From: a virus
Length of the DNA stretch: 64,000 nt
Reading direction: 5' to 3' (one strand)
Virus record (IMG/VR): IMGVR_UViG_3300049729_000226
Span: 1-64,000 of that record
Position 1 is the first letter of the stretch. Every line of letters begins with the position of its first letter. This document shows positions 31,728-37,563 of this stretch, piece by piece. The notes under the pieces are model-generated. The model was not told where the DNA came from and searched no databases. It saw only the letters and a list, made by a program, of their open reading frames with translations. Made by a program: the position numbers and the translations under genes.

Positions 31728-31871
31728 CTATTCAAATCGGCATCCAAATGTTCCTTCATGGTTCTCTCCATACTCAATCTTGGAGCGGGTTTCCAGGTTT
31801 CCCTGTTTCATGAACTGGCTCCATCCTGCAGGAACAGATAACCAGACATGCTTCCTTGCGGAAGCCCGCAT
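31728..31871 (-). CDS. possible small ORF between tRNAs, 47 aa
   Basis: ATG 31871 lies 11 bases past the CCA of tRNA-Asp and the frame closes at 31728. The residues (SARKHVWLSVPAGWSQFMKQGNLETRSKIEYGENHEG) read like protein rather than noise, but there is no ribosome site. In an overlapping frame an ATG at 31759 with GGAG six bases upstream starts MKEHLDADLNSVHKRLAAQWYLRDS and runs on through tRNA-Ala(GGC). Either could be a remnant of a gene interrupted by tRNAs. Confidence 0.25.
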   Translation of the reverse strand: MRASARKHVWLSVPAGWSQFMKQGNLETRSKIEYGENHEGTFGCRFE

Positions 31872-31881
31872 ATCAAAAAGT

Positions 31882-31958
31882 TGGCGGGGCCGACGAGACT
31901 TGAACTCGCGACTTCTTGCGTGACAGGCAAGCACTCTGACCAGCTGAGCTACGACCCC
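31882..31958 (-). tRNA. tRNA-Asp (anticodon GUC), CCA encoded
   Basis: The acceptor GGGGTCG pairs with CGGCCCC, then G and CCA. The D-arm is GCTC...GAGT. The anticodon stem CTTGC/GCAAG holds loop CTGTCAC (anticodon GUC). The T-arm is GCGAG-TTCAAGT-CTCGT. Its first ten bases also encode the last codons and the TAG stop of the endonuclease gene upstream. Confidence 0.94.
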
Positions 31959-32752
31959 GCATTGTGCTTGTCATATATCTGAAACAGATCAGAGATAGCC
32001 AAGCCAGAAAACTTTTCAGCAAATGCAAATACTTCGGATAGATCACTTTCAAAAAGGAAAGTCACATTTGGATGAGCCTTTTGTTTTGCCTCAGTTTGAG
32101 CAGAAGGCCATCCCTTGATTTCTATGAGTTTCCCATCCACTTCAAAGTCAGGAAAGAATTTCTTAAAAGATCCTTGGAATTCGTACTTCAACCCCAGCCT
32201 ATTTCTCTGGATTGATTTCCCATTTTCTAGACACCAAATCAAGAAAGCACATTCCCAAGTTGATTGAACTAGAAATCCTCTGAATCTTCCTTGTTTTCCT
32301 CTTCCTCCCTTTTCTCGAAAACCACCTATCCTATTTGAGTTGTGAATACCCAACATCCGAATCATTCGTACACAATCATCCGAGCAAGTTATCCTCCCCT
32401 TTAAGGAAGGTTTCCCACAATATTTGCAAGGAACAGGAACTCGATTTCTGTCCCTTTCCTGCCGCTCTTTGCTTCGTATCTCTAGGATTCTCTTGTGACT
32501 TTCAGGACTCCAAGGATTCCTTGAAGCAAAACTACGAGCACAGGATATCTTGCAAAACCGTTCTTTCTCTCCCTCCTTAATCTCTTTTTGGAAGGTAGTG
32601 TTACAATTCTCGCAAACAAACTGGCAAGTGATCCGATTATTACAACAAGGTTTCTTAATTCTAGGTCGCAGAGAACAGTTCCGGATATGCGCTCCCCAAA
32701 CTTGACCCCTTTCGTTCCCCCTCATCAATCTGCACCACTGGCACTGACTCAT
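31949..32752 (-). CDS. zinc-finger PD-(D/E)XK-like homing endonuclease in the tRNA array
   Basis: The product is 267 aa. Repeated CxxC modules (CQWC, CENCNTTF, CKYCGKP...CSDDC) lead into a nuclease domain: FLVQSTWECAFLIWCLENGKS...KYEFQGSFKKFFPDFEVDGKLIEIKGW. PDF...IEIKGW is the PD-(D/E)XK signature with D, E and K, and TWE supplies the upstream Glu. It lies between tRNA-Gly(UCC) and tRNA-Asp and borrows its stop codon from the tRNA-Asp 5' end. It is similar in layout to the endonuclease at 4490. Homing into tRNA neighbourhoods is inferred. Confidence 0.8.
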   Translation of the reverse strand: MSQCQWCRLMRGNERGQVWGAHIRNCSLRPRIKKPCCNNRITCQFVCENCNTTFQKEIKEGEKERFCKISCARSFASRNPWSPESHKRILEIRSKERQERDRNRVPVPCKYCGKPSLKGRITCSDDCVRMIRMLGIHNSNRIGGFREKGGRGKQGRFRGFLVQSTWECAFLIWCLENGKSIQRNRLGLKYEFQGSFKKFFPDFEVDGKLIEIKGWPSAQTEAKQKAHPNVTFLFESDLSEVFAFAEKFSGLAISDLFQIYDKHNAGS

Positions 32753-32795
32753 GATTCCGACCTCCTATAATCAAATAGGAAGTCGGAATTCAAAG

Positions 32796-32867
32796 AGCGG
32801 GTAGTCAGATTTGAACTGACGCATGATAGAGTGGAAGTCTATTGCCTTACCACTTGGCGATACCCGC
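32796..32867 (-). tRNA. tRNA-Gly (anticodon UCC), CCA not encoded
   Basis: The acceptor GCGGGTA pairs with TACCCGC, with discriminator T followed by CTT, so CCA must be added. The D-arm is GCCA...GGCA. The anticodon stem ATAGA/TCTAT holds loop CTTCCAC (anticodon UCC). The T-arm is GTCAG-TTCAAAT-CTGAC. This is the only intact tRNA here without encoded CCA. Confidence 0.92.
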
Positions 32868-32884
32868 AACTTGTACAACAAAAT

Positions 32885-32959
32885 TGGAGCGGCGGATGGG
32901 ATTTGAACCCACGACCTCTTGCTTGGCAAGCAAATGTTCTACCACTGAACTACCACCGC
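32885..32959 (-). tRNA. tRNA-Gly (anticodon GCC), CCA encoded
   Basis: The acceptor GCGGTGG pairs with CCGCCGC, then T and CCA. The D-arm is GTTC...GAAC. The anticodon stem TTTGC/GCAAG holds loop TTGCCAA (anticodon GCC). The T-arm is GTGGG-TTCAAAT-CCCAT. Confidence 0.94.
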
Positions 32960-33046
32960 TCATCTGACGTGAATGAGTTTCGATTCATGTCTGGAATGCG
33001 CCCCCATAAACCCACCGCGATTGCCCCAATGGGCTTATGGTGGAGC

Positions 33047-33075
33047 AGATAACCCAAACACATCGACTCACGTCA
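33047..33075 (-). promoter_or_regulatory. promoter-like element upstream of the Gly tRNAs (diverged second family)
   Basis: On the minus strand TGACGT, 17 bases, then TTATCT, with TTTGGG just before the -10 as in the copy at 4204. The upstream TTCGTTCGTGCAGAGA matches the same region of that copy. A hairpin, CCATAAGCCCA...TGGGTTTATGG, follows at about 33005-33041. Confidence 0.38.
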
Positions 33076-33113
33076 TAAATCTCTGCACGAACGAAAAGTG
33101 AACTTCGTTTTTT

Positions 33114-33197
33114 AAGGCGTCCTAACCCCTAGACGACAGCCCCATGATTTGGCGGGGCCACCAGGATTCGAACCTGGGTATCCTCCTTGACAGGGAG
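33114..33197 (-). tRNA. permuted tRNA-Asp: 3' half (33150-33197) upstream of 5' half (33114-33143)
   Basis: Read on the minus strand the first part is a tRNA 3' half: TCTCC-CTGTCAA-GGAGG anticodon arm (GUC), T-arm CCAGG-TTCGAAT-CCTGG, acceptor TGGCCCC, G and CCA. After only six bases (AATCAT) comes a tRNA 5' half: acceptor GGGGCTG, then TC, D-arm GTCTAGGGGTTAGGAC, G and CCT. The two acceptor strands pair fully with wobbles. Joining CCT to TCC rebuilds a 5-bp anticodon stem against GGAGG. No other 5' partner precedes the 3' half. It could be a true permuted gene or recombination debris. Confidence 0.55.
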
Positions 33198-33228
33198 AAC
33201 AAAATTCTGACGGCTCGTGCAAAACCTT

Positions 33229-33306
33229 TGGTGCGCCGTCAGGGATTCGAACCCCGGACCTACTGCTTGTAAGGCAGCCGCTCTAACCGGACTGAGCTAA
33301 CAGCGC
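33229..33306 (-). tRNA. tRNA-Val (anticodon UAC), CCA encoded
   Basis: The acceptor GCGCTGT pairs with ACGGCGC, then A and CCA. The D-arm is GCTC...GAGC. The anticodon stem GCTGC/GCAGT holds loop CTTACAA (anticodon UAC). The T-arm is CGGGG-TTCGAAT-CCCTG. It lies directly after a strong terminator, so it needs read-through or a local promoter. Confidence 0.94.
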
Positions 33307-33317
33307 ACATCTTAGTA

Positions 33318-33352
33318 CCAAAACGAAAAGGACAGCCGCTTGGGCTGTCCTT
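33318..33352 (-). terminator. rho-independent terminator
   Basis: On the minus strand AAGGACAGCC pairs with GGCTGTCCTT around CAAGC. It is followed by TTCGTTTTGG, a T-rich tail. It closes the transcript of the 34-aa gene and the structured RNA just upstream of the tRNA array. Confidence 0.75.
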
Positions 33353-33371
33353 GGTTGAATCTCGCTGAAGT

Positions 33372-33476
33372 TTAGCTGATTCGCACCAAGGACAGATGCC
33401 CGGTATCCACGCCCTCCGCTGCTTCAGCGGCGACGACCGTTGCAACTGCTCCGACGAATTCAACCATGCTCTTCAT
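33372..33476 (-). CDS. very small protein, 34 aa
   Basis: ATG 33476 follows GGAG six bases upstream. MKSMVEFVGAVATVVAAEAAEGVDTGHLSLVRIS has an alanine/valine-rich hydrophobic N-terminal helix and a short polar tail, so it may be a membrane-associated micropeptide. It lies between a block of hairpins and a terminator. Function unknown. Confidence 0.45.
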   Translation of the reverse strand: MKSMVEFVGAVATVVAAEAAEGVDTGHLSLVRIS

Positions 33477-33493
33477 GACAATCTCCATAATAC

Positions 33494-33650
33494 TACGGAT
33501 TTGCTCTCCGTAAACTACTATTTTTGCCACCAGGCAAAAGATTTCGCGTGTAGGAGGATGATAGCCCAGACACTGGTGACCAGATGTGACTATCACCACT
33601 ACACGCATCTCAAACTTTGCGACGGAGTTTAGCACCCTCTAAAGTGTCGC
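33494..33650 (-). ncRNA. candidate structured non-coding RNA with four consecutive hairpins
   Basis: Four stems follow each other. First, 33619-33650 has GCGAC/GTCGC outside TTTAG/CTAAA. Second, 33546-33606 has GCGTGTAG/CTACACGC, then TGATAG/CTATCA, then ACATCTGG-TCA-CCAGTGT. Third, 33522-33539 has TTTTGCC/GGCAAAA. Fourth, 33494-33512 has TACGGA/TCCGTA. No ORF with coding character covers it. The strand is assigned from the neighbouring genes and the downstream terminator. Family unknown. Confidence 0.45.
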
Positions 33651-33864
33651 TCACTCCATCGTTCAGGAAGGTTTCGCACTTTCGCGTACACCTACAACCC
33701 TGTCATCTAGGACATCGCTGTTATGCTAGTTCATCGAAGCTCAATTTGTCGGCGACCCGCTCTGGTCGTCCTGCGCTTCTGTTCGATCTTCCGACATGTT
33801 TCCATGCCTACCGTCTTCGAATTTCAGACCGCTCTGGTCGTCCTGCGCTATCGCCTGATTACCT
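33651..33864 (-). other. non-coding stretch with repeated hairpin, possible 55-codon frame
   Basis: The stretch holds two copies of the GACC-AGAGC-GGTC hairpin (33754-33767 and 33827-33839) about 70 bases apart. A minus frame from ATG 33902 reads 55 residues with AQDDQSG occurring twice because of the repeat. It has no ribosome site and overlaps the transpeptidase gene, so it is not called. Confidence 0.3.
33754..33839 (-). repeat. pair of repeated hairpins, left of the exported-protein cassette
   Basis: The two copies share about 21 identical bases centred on GACCAGAGCGGTC (minus strand), preceded by GCGCAGGAC. The left copy has one extra G in the 3' arm. Related copies lie at 36155-36167 and 36222-36235 on the other side of the cassette. 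Confidence 0.5.
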
Positions 33865-34248
33865 CTACGGAGCAACTTGGGAAAACGGGTAATCCTTGTC
33901 ATCTTTGATGATTTTCACTTCAATGAGAGAGTCTTTAAGCTGATCGTAAACCTCAGGCGAGATATTGACACAACCCTCAGTCACGTTCCTTCTCTGTAAA
34001 GGATCAGCGGAATCCAATCGTTCCTCACGATGCTGAGAAGGAATTAGAAGCCACGTTCGATGGATAGCATACACTCTGTCTGGTAGCTCATCAAACACAA
34101 GAATGTCTCCGCCGTAGCCAGGAGCCTTAGTGCTTTTATGAACCACGGAGAAATCACCAGTCGGAGTTAATCTGCCGACCAAGGCCGGGTAGCAGTGGCC
34201 TTGGAAACAGATCAACGCCGAGTTGAGAAGAATAAAAGCGACGATCAT
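33865..34248 (-). CDS. L,D-transpeptidase (YkuD-like) with N-terminal signal
   Basis: The product is 127 aa. The N-terminus MIVAFILLNSALICFQGHCYPALVG is a short hydrophobic signal. The YkuD core follows: RLTPTGDFSVVHKS, GGDILVFDE, YAIHRTW (catalytic-pocket His) and NVTEGCVNISPEVYDQL with the nucleophile Cys in the S/T-x-GC motif. Such enzymes crosslink or trim peptidoglycan in the periplasm. For a phage it could modify the wall after infection or aid lysis. It is short for the family but has both key motifs. It overlaps the gene upstream at TAATG. Confidence 0.75.
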   Translation of the reverse strand: MIVAFILLNSALICFQGHCYPALVGRLTPTGDFSVVHKSTKAPGYGGDILVFDELPDRVYAIHRTWLLIPSQHREERLDSADPLQRRNVTEGCVNISPEVYDQLKDSLIEVKIIKDDKDYPFSQVAP

Positions 34249-35243
34249 TACTGGCTAATCTTCTTGGTTTCTTGTGGAAACACGGTGTAAGCAGGAACAG
34301 GAACAGGAGTTGGAGACGTAGCTGTCGCCGGCACTGGTGATGCTGGAGGCATCGCAACTGTGGGAGTTGTCACAACCTGAGGAGGAATAATGGATTGTGG
34401 CTGTTGTGTAACTGGCGCTGCTGGAGATGATGCGACGACTGGATTCGTCATCTCGGCCACCTGAGCATCGGAGATTTGGACAGCCATAACGATCAGACCT
34501 TCTTTGTAAACAGGTCCTGCTGTCGCATGGTTGAGACCAGTTCCGGCACTGTATGCCTGAGATCCCGTAGCAGCGGAGCCGGTCAAAGCTGCACCGACCG
34601 CGCCCATGCCAACTCCCCATCCCGTGGTTGTGGTGCTTGTCGTTGTCACCTTCTTAACCAAGAAGATACCGTTCGCATGCATGTGCAGCGTCTCGATCAC
34701 CGCCTTGGCAATCACGTCGATAGTGTTGGATTTCTTTCCACCTTGAAGGAAGATGTACCCAACGCGAGAAAACTTGGAGTCATCGAAAACCAGGATCGGT
34801 TTTCCATTTTCCTCAACGATTCTCCCATCCTTACCGATGAGTGCCTTCGTCGGCAGAGACTTGAGAATTTTGCAGGTGCTGAACTGATAACTGCCGTCAG
34901 CCATCCTGTTGACTCGTGCCGACACCCCTCCGTTGTACATCTGCTTGGCCTCGCCGAGAGTGATTTCTTCGGGCAAAGAGACCAGGTTATCCATGATATT
35001 GGCGCCTGTGCTCCACGGCCCCAGATACACTTCCACTGGCGCTTGATAGGGTGCTACTGGTGATGCAAACCACCGACCCGTACTCGGATCAGAAGCTGCA
35101 TAGTTTTGGTTGACCACCGACGATGACCCTGCTGTTGCTCCCGATGTTGCTCCGGATGTCGTCATAGTCTGTGCGAATGTCGTAGCCACCGCGAATGCCA
35201 TTAATGCGATTGTGGTAGCAGCAAGTAACCTCTTCACGTTCAT
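34248..35243 (-). CDS. exported hypothetical protein, 331 aa
   Basis: A clear signal peptide is present (MNVKRLLAATTIALMAFAVATTFAQ). Thr/Ser/Gly-rich text and a folded middle follow (EEITLGEAKQMYNGGVSARVNRMADGSYQFSTCKILKSL, KPILVFDDSKFSRVGYIFLQGG). A second small hydrophobic GWGVGMGAVGAALTGSAATG segment and a long Pro/Val/Thr linker form the C-terminus. It would be periplasmic or surface exposed. It is coupled to the transpeptidase gene. No family recognised. Confidence 0.6.
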   Translation of the reverse strand: MNVKRLLAATTIALMAFAVATTFAQTMTTSGATSGATAGSSSVVNQNYAASDPSTGRWFASPVAPYQAPVEVYLGPWSTGANIMDNLVSLPEEITLGEAKQMYNGGVSARVNRMADGSYQFSTCKILKSLPTKALIGKDGRIVEENGKPILVFDDSKFSRVGYIFLQGGKKSNTIDVIAKAVIETLHMHANGIFLVKKVTTTSTTTTGWGVGMGAVGAALTGSAATGSQAYSAGTGLNHATAGPVYKEGLIVMAVQISDAQVAEMTNPVVASSPAAPVTQQPQSIIPPQVVTTPTVAMPPASPVPATATSPTPVPVPAYTVFPQETKKISQ

Positions 35244-35259
35244 AAATCTCCTTTATGTA

Positions 35260-35281
35260 GGTGGGAGGTTATCCTCCCACC
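35260..35281 (-). terminator. GC-rich hairpin between exported-protein genes
   Basis: GTGGGAGG pairs with CCTCCCAC around a TTAT/ATAA loop, an 8-bp perfect stem that extends by one more pair. No T-run follows. Because it lies in the leader of the 331-aa gene, it could instead reduce downstream expression or protect the upstream mRNA. Confidence 0.45.
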
Positions 35282-35311
35282 CATCATTGTTGAGGTCAAA
35301 ACGCAGTAGAA

Positions 35312-35953
35312 CTACGGCTTGAAAGTGGGAGTAATGGACGATGTCGACACTGTGGAAGCAACGCTGGTAACAGAGTAGCCTCCGTTCACCCCAGCGATGA
35401 GCGTATTGCCCTTGCCAGTGGTGGAACCGGAACCAGTAACCACATTTCCAACGGTCGGAGAAGGGCCATTGCCGGCGTACAAGAATGCACCAGAGGTAGC
35501 GGTGCTGCCCTGTGCTCCGTTGCTGATGTCACCATTCGAAACTCCGGCCACGGTCTGCATGGAACCGCTGCCACTGACAGCCGCAGTGTATCCGTTATTG
35601 GCATACACAGCTACGCCAGCGGTGTTCTGGGTGTTTCCAAATGTGGTCGCGCTATGGTCGGTGAGAGATCCATTGACCGTCGAACTGCCGGTGACCCGTG
35701 CTGTTCCGTTCGCGCCGTCGTTGTACTGCCATGAACTGGTGGGAACTGCAACATTCGTGCCGGTGAACGAAGCCGCACTGATCTGACCGCCACCTGCACC
35801 ATAATAACCAGCCGAATTGGTCTGGTTAACGACAGCGTTGTTGATCTGGGTCGTACTTCCGGATACGACGACGGGATTCTGAGCAATTGCCATCGTTCCG
35901 GCGGCAATGAGCGCAGCAATGGTCAACGTGCTAAATGCAAACATCTTTTTCAT
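35312..35953 (-). CDS. exported Gly/Ser/Thr/Asn-rich protein, 213 aa
   Basis: The signal peptide is MKKMFAFSTLTIAALIAAGTMAIAQ. The mature part has a repetitive, low-charge composition rich in G, S, T, N and A (TQINNAVVNQTNSAGYYGAGGGQISAASF, TARVTGSSTVNGSL, AGVSNGDISNGAQGSTATSG). This suits an extended beta or fibrous surface protein such as curlin-like or adhesin-like proteins. No exact repeat period could be fixed by eye. Function unknown. It is first in the exported-protein cassette. Confidence 0.6.
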   Translation of the reverse strand: MKKMFAFSTLTIAALIAAGTMAIAQNPVVVSGSTTQINNAVVNQTNSAGYYGAGGGQISAASFTGTNVAVPTSSWQYNDGANGTARVTGSSTVNGSLTDHSATTFGNTQNTAGVAVYANNGYTAAVSGSGSMQTVAGVSNGDISNGAQGSTATSGAFLYAGNGPSPTVGNVVTGSGSTTGKGNTLIAGVNGGYSVTSVASTVSTSSITPTFKP

Positions 35954-36272
35954 AAACTCTCCTAAAGCGAGACGCTGGTTGTGAGATTACCTCGATGGGC
36001 AATCTAGTGAACTACTTCGCGATTCCGCGATAGGATCTTACGGCATCGCACTACGGAACTTCTACGAGTATCAATTTCAAAACGGGTACATCCTGCAGAA
36101 TGTTTTTCATAATTTTCATCATGTAGGATTATCTCTTCCAACGCTTTCGTTGGCGACCGCTCAGGTCTTCCCGCGCATCAGGTTTAGTCCTTGTGAGATT
36201 GCACCCTGATCGCACTTGGTAGACCGGCGCTGGTCGCCCAACGAGACTCTACGCAATAAGTTATGGAAACGG
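35954..36272 (-). other. 319-base non-coding leader with several hairpins
   Basis: Hairpins include TCGCG-ATTC-CGCGA near 36017, CCAACG-CTTT-CGTTGG at 36138-36153, GACC-TGAGC-GGTC at 36155-36167 and GACC-AGCGC-CGGTC at 36222-36235. No ATG-started frame of useful length is present. It forms the 5' leader of the exported cassette. Confidence 0.4.
36155..36235 (-). repeat. repeated hairpins, right of the exported-protein cassette
   Basis: Two GACC...GGTC hairpins are present. The first (minus strand GAAGACCTGAGCGGTCGCC) is clearly related to the left-side repeat, including the preceding GCGC and the following CGCC. The second is looser. Together with 33754-33839 they bracket the three exported-protein genes. 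Confidence 0.45.
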
Positions 36273-36524
36273 TTACAGAGCAGTATCCTTCGGAGGCTGA
36301 GGCTGCTCTTTGGGAGGCAAGCTAGCAGTCTTGAAGACCGGAGGAGGCAAGTTGGCAGTGAAGCTCTTGAAGTCTGCAATCAGCAAATTCAAGAACTTGT
36401 AGATGAAGACGTACCAACCGCTCGATGCCGTAGTTGGAACTGGCAGAGACTGAATCAAAGCTGAGGCAACCTGATTTACCACGTAGAAAATCAGAAGCCA
36501 TTGGACAGGAATTGTTGTCGACAT
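36273..36524 (-). CDS. small membrane protein, possible holin, 83 aa
   Basis: ATG 36524 follows a GGGGG run. The sequence has two hydrophobic stretches (VQWLLIFYVVNQVASALIQSL and SGWYVFIYKFLNLLIADF) and a Pro/Lys-rich cytoplasmic-type tail. The size and a two-helix plan fit a class II holin or another phage membrane peptide, but no lysis cluster surrounds it. A hairpin at 36528-36548 pairs the GGGG ribosome site with CCCC. Confidence 0.5.
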   Translation of the reverse strand: MSTTIPVQWLLIFYVVNQVASALIQSLPVPTTASSGWYVFIYKFLNLLIADFKSFTANLPPPVFKTASLPPKEQPQPPKDTAL

Positions 36525-36626
36525 AAGAACCCCCACTGGAGAGGGGTTGGAAATCAAAAAGAGGGTGTAAGAATCCTCCTCCACAGAGAATCCCTACACC
36601 CTAACCCGCAAAATACTTCAAGTTTC

Positions 36627-37556
36627 TTAGACCCGCTTCTCACCATGAGGCAGTTGCTTCAACGTCCACTTGGCGATCAGTTCGTCCATCATCTCAATAC
36701 TGGATTCGACCTGTCTCTGCTCGTAAGTGCACCTGGAAATTGCGCTGGTCCGGATGTGTTCGTACCGGGTTGTGCCACGAGCGTATTTGCGAAATTCGTT
36801 GTTGCCATTCACGCGAACGATTTCGGTCTGTTCGTCAGCAACCTGATTGTGAAGGTCCAGGATGCTCTGAATGAGCTCATCGCGCTTCCTGTTCAGAGTG
36901 ATCTTGTAGGCTTCGCATCCTTCTGTACCCAGTTCGTACGGCAGGAATCCAACGCCAGGGCAGCTACCAACGCGGCAACCGTAGTAGTGGCCGGTGCCAC
37001 CGGAGATCTCGAAACCGTGGTGAACCATCTTGCGGCTGGCGTTTGTCTTGTAAAGACCACCGCATACCGGGCAGGTGCCGGTGTTCGTGAGATCGATCAC
37101 GGTCGGATTGATTGCCGGCTTGCGACCCTTTTCGATGAAGGACTTGGTGGACTTCACCAGTTCGGCGAGCATCGCGGCTTCGGTCAGTGTGGCGATGTAC
37201 TCAGCCAGTTCCGGAGCATTCTTGACAACCTTCATCCGTTTCAGGAATCCAGGTGTATTTGAGAAAGCCGCGATTCCCAGGTTGTGGCGGGGATCGGTAT
37301 CTGACCAGGTGCAGAAGAGCTCGCTGCCACCGCAGGGATAGTAGAAATCGCGGAGAGGGTCAGAAAGAACCTCTTCAACCTTGTCCCAGACGTTGGAGAT
37401 GGTGGACTTGGCGTTCTCGTAATCAACATTCCAGATGTGCTTGTCAGCCAGCCCTGCCTCAAAGATCGCCTTTGCTTCAGCAAACTTCTGCACGCTGAGA
37501 TAGGTGGGAACCTTGCTGTTGAGGAGGATGTCCGTAATTTTTGGGGTGCTGATCAT
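36627..37556 (-). CDS. zinc-binding hypothetical protein, 309 aa
   Basis: It starts at ATG 37556 after GAGAGAGGT. The N-terminal 150 residues are mixed helical. The centre has TCPVCGGLYKTN...KMVHHGFEISGGTGHYYGCRVGSCPGVGFLPYELGTEGC, a Cys/His cluster that resembles a domain I recall from phage and plasmid proteins of unknown role. The C-terminus is a coiled-coil-like helix with EQRQVESSIEMMDELIAKW. Metal binding is likely and the function is unknown. It sits behind a clear bipartite promoter-like element. Confidence 0.6.
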   Translation of the reverse strand: MISTPKITDILLNSKVPTYLSVQKFAEAKAIFEAGLADKHIWNVDYENAKSTISNVWDKVEEVLSDPLRDFYYPCGGSELFCTWSDTDPRHNLGIAAFSNTPGFLKRMKVVKNAPELAEYIATLTEAAMLAELVKSTKSFIEKGRKPAINPTVIDLTNTGTCPVCGGLYKTNASRKMVHHGFEISGGTGHYYGCRVGSCPGVGFLPYELGTEGCEAYKITLNRKRDELIQSILDLHNQVADEQTEIVRVNGNNEFRKYARGTTRYEHIRTSAISRCTYEQRQVESSIEMMDELIAKWTLKQLPHGEKRV

Positions 37557-37563
37557 ACCTCTC

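Noticed and set aside
33000-33230. Group I intron flanking the permuted tRNA-Asp
   Set aside because: The exon order would fit a permuted intron, but no P3-P7 core, guanosine site or terminal G at the exon border could be recognised, and the flanks are short and promoter-like.
33865-33902. 55-aa frame from ATG 33902 containing AQDDQSG twice
   Set aside because: The repeated peptide is a by-product of the repeated hairpin; there is no ribosome site and it starts inside the transpeptidase gene.
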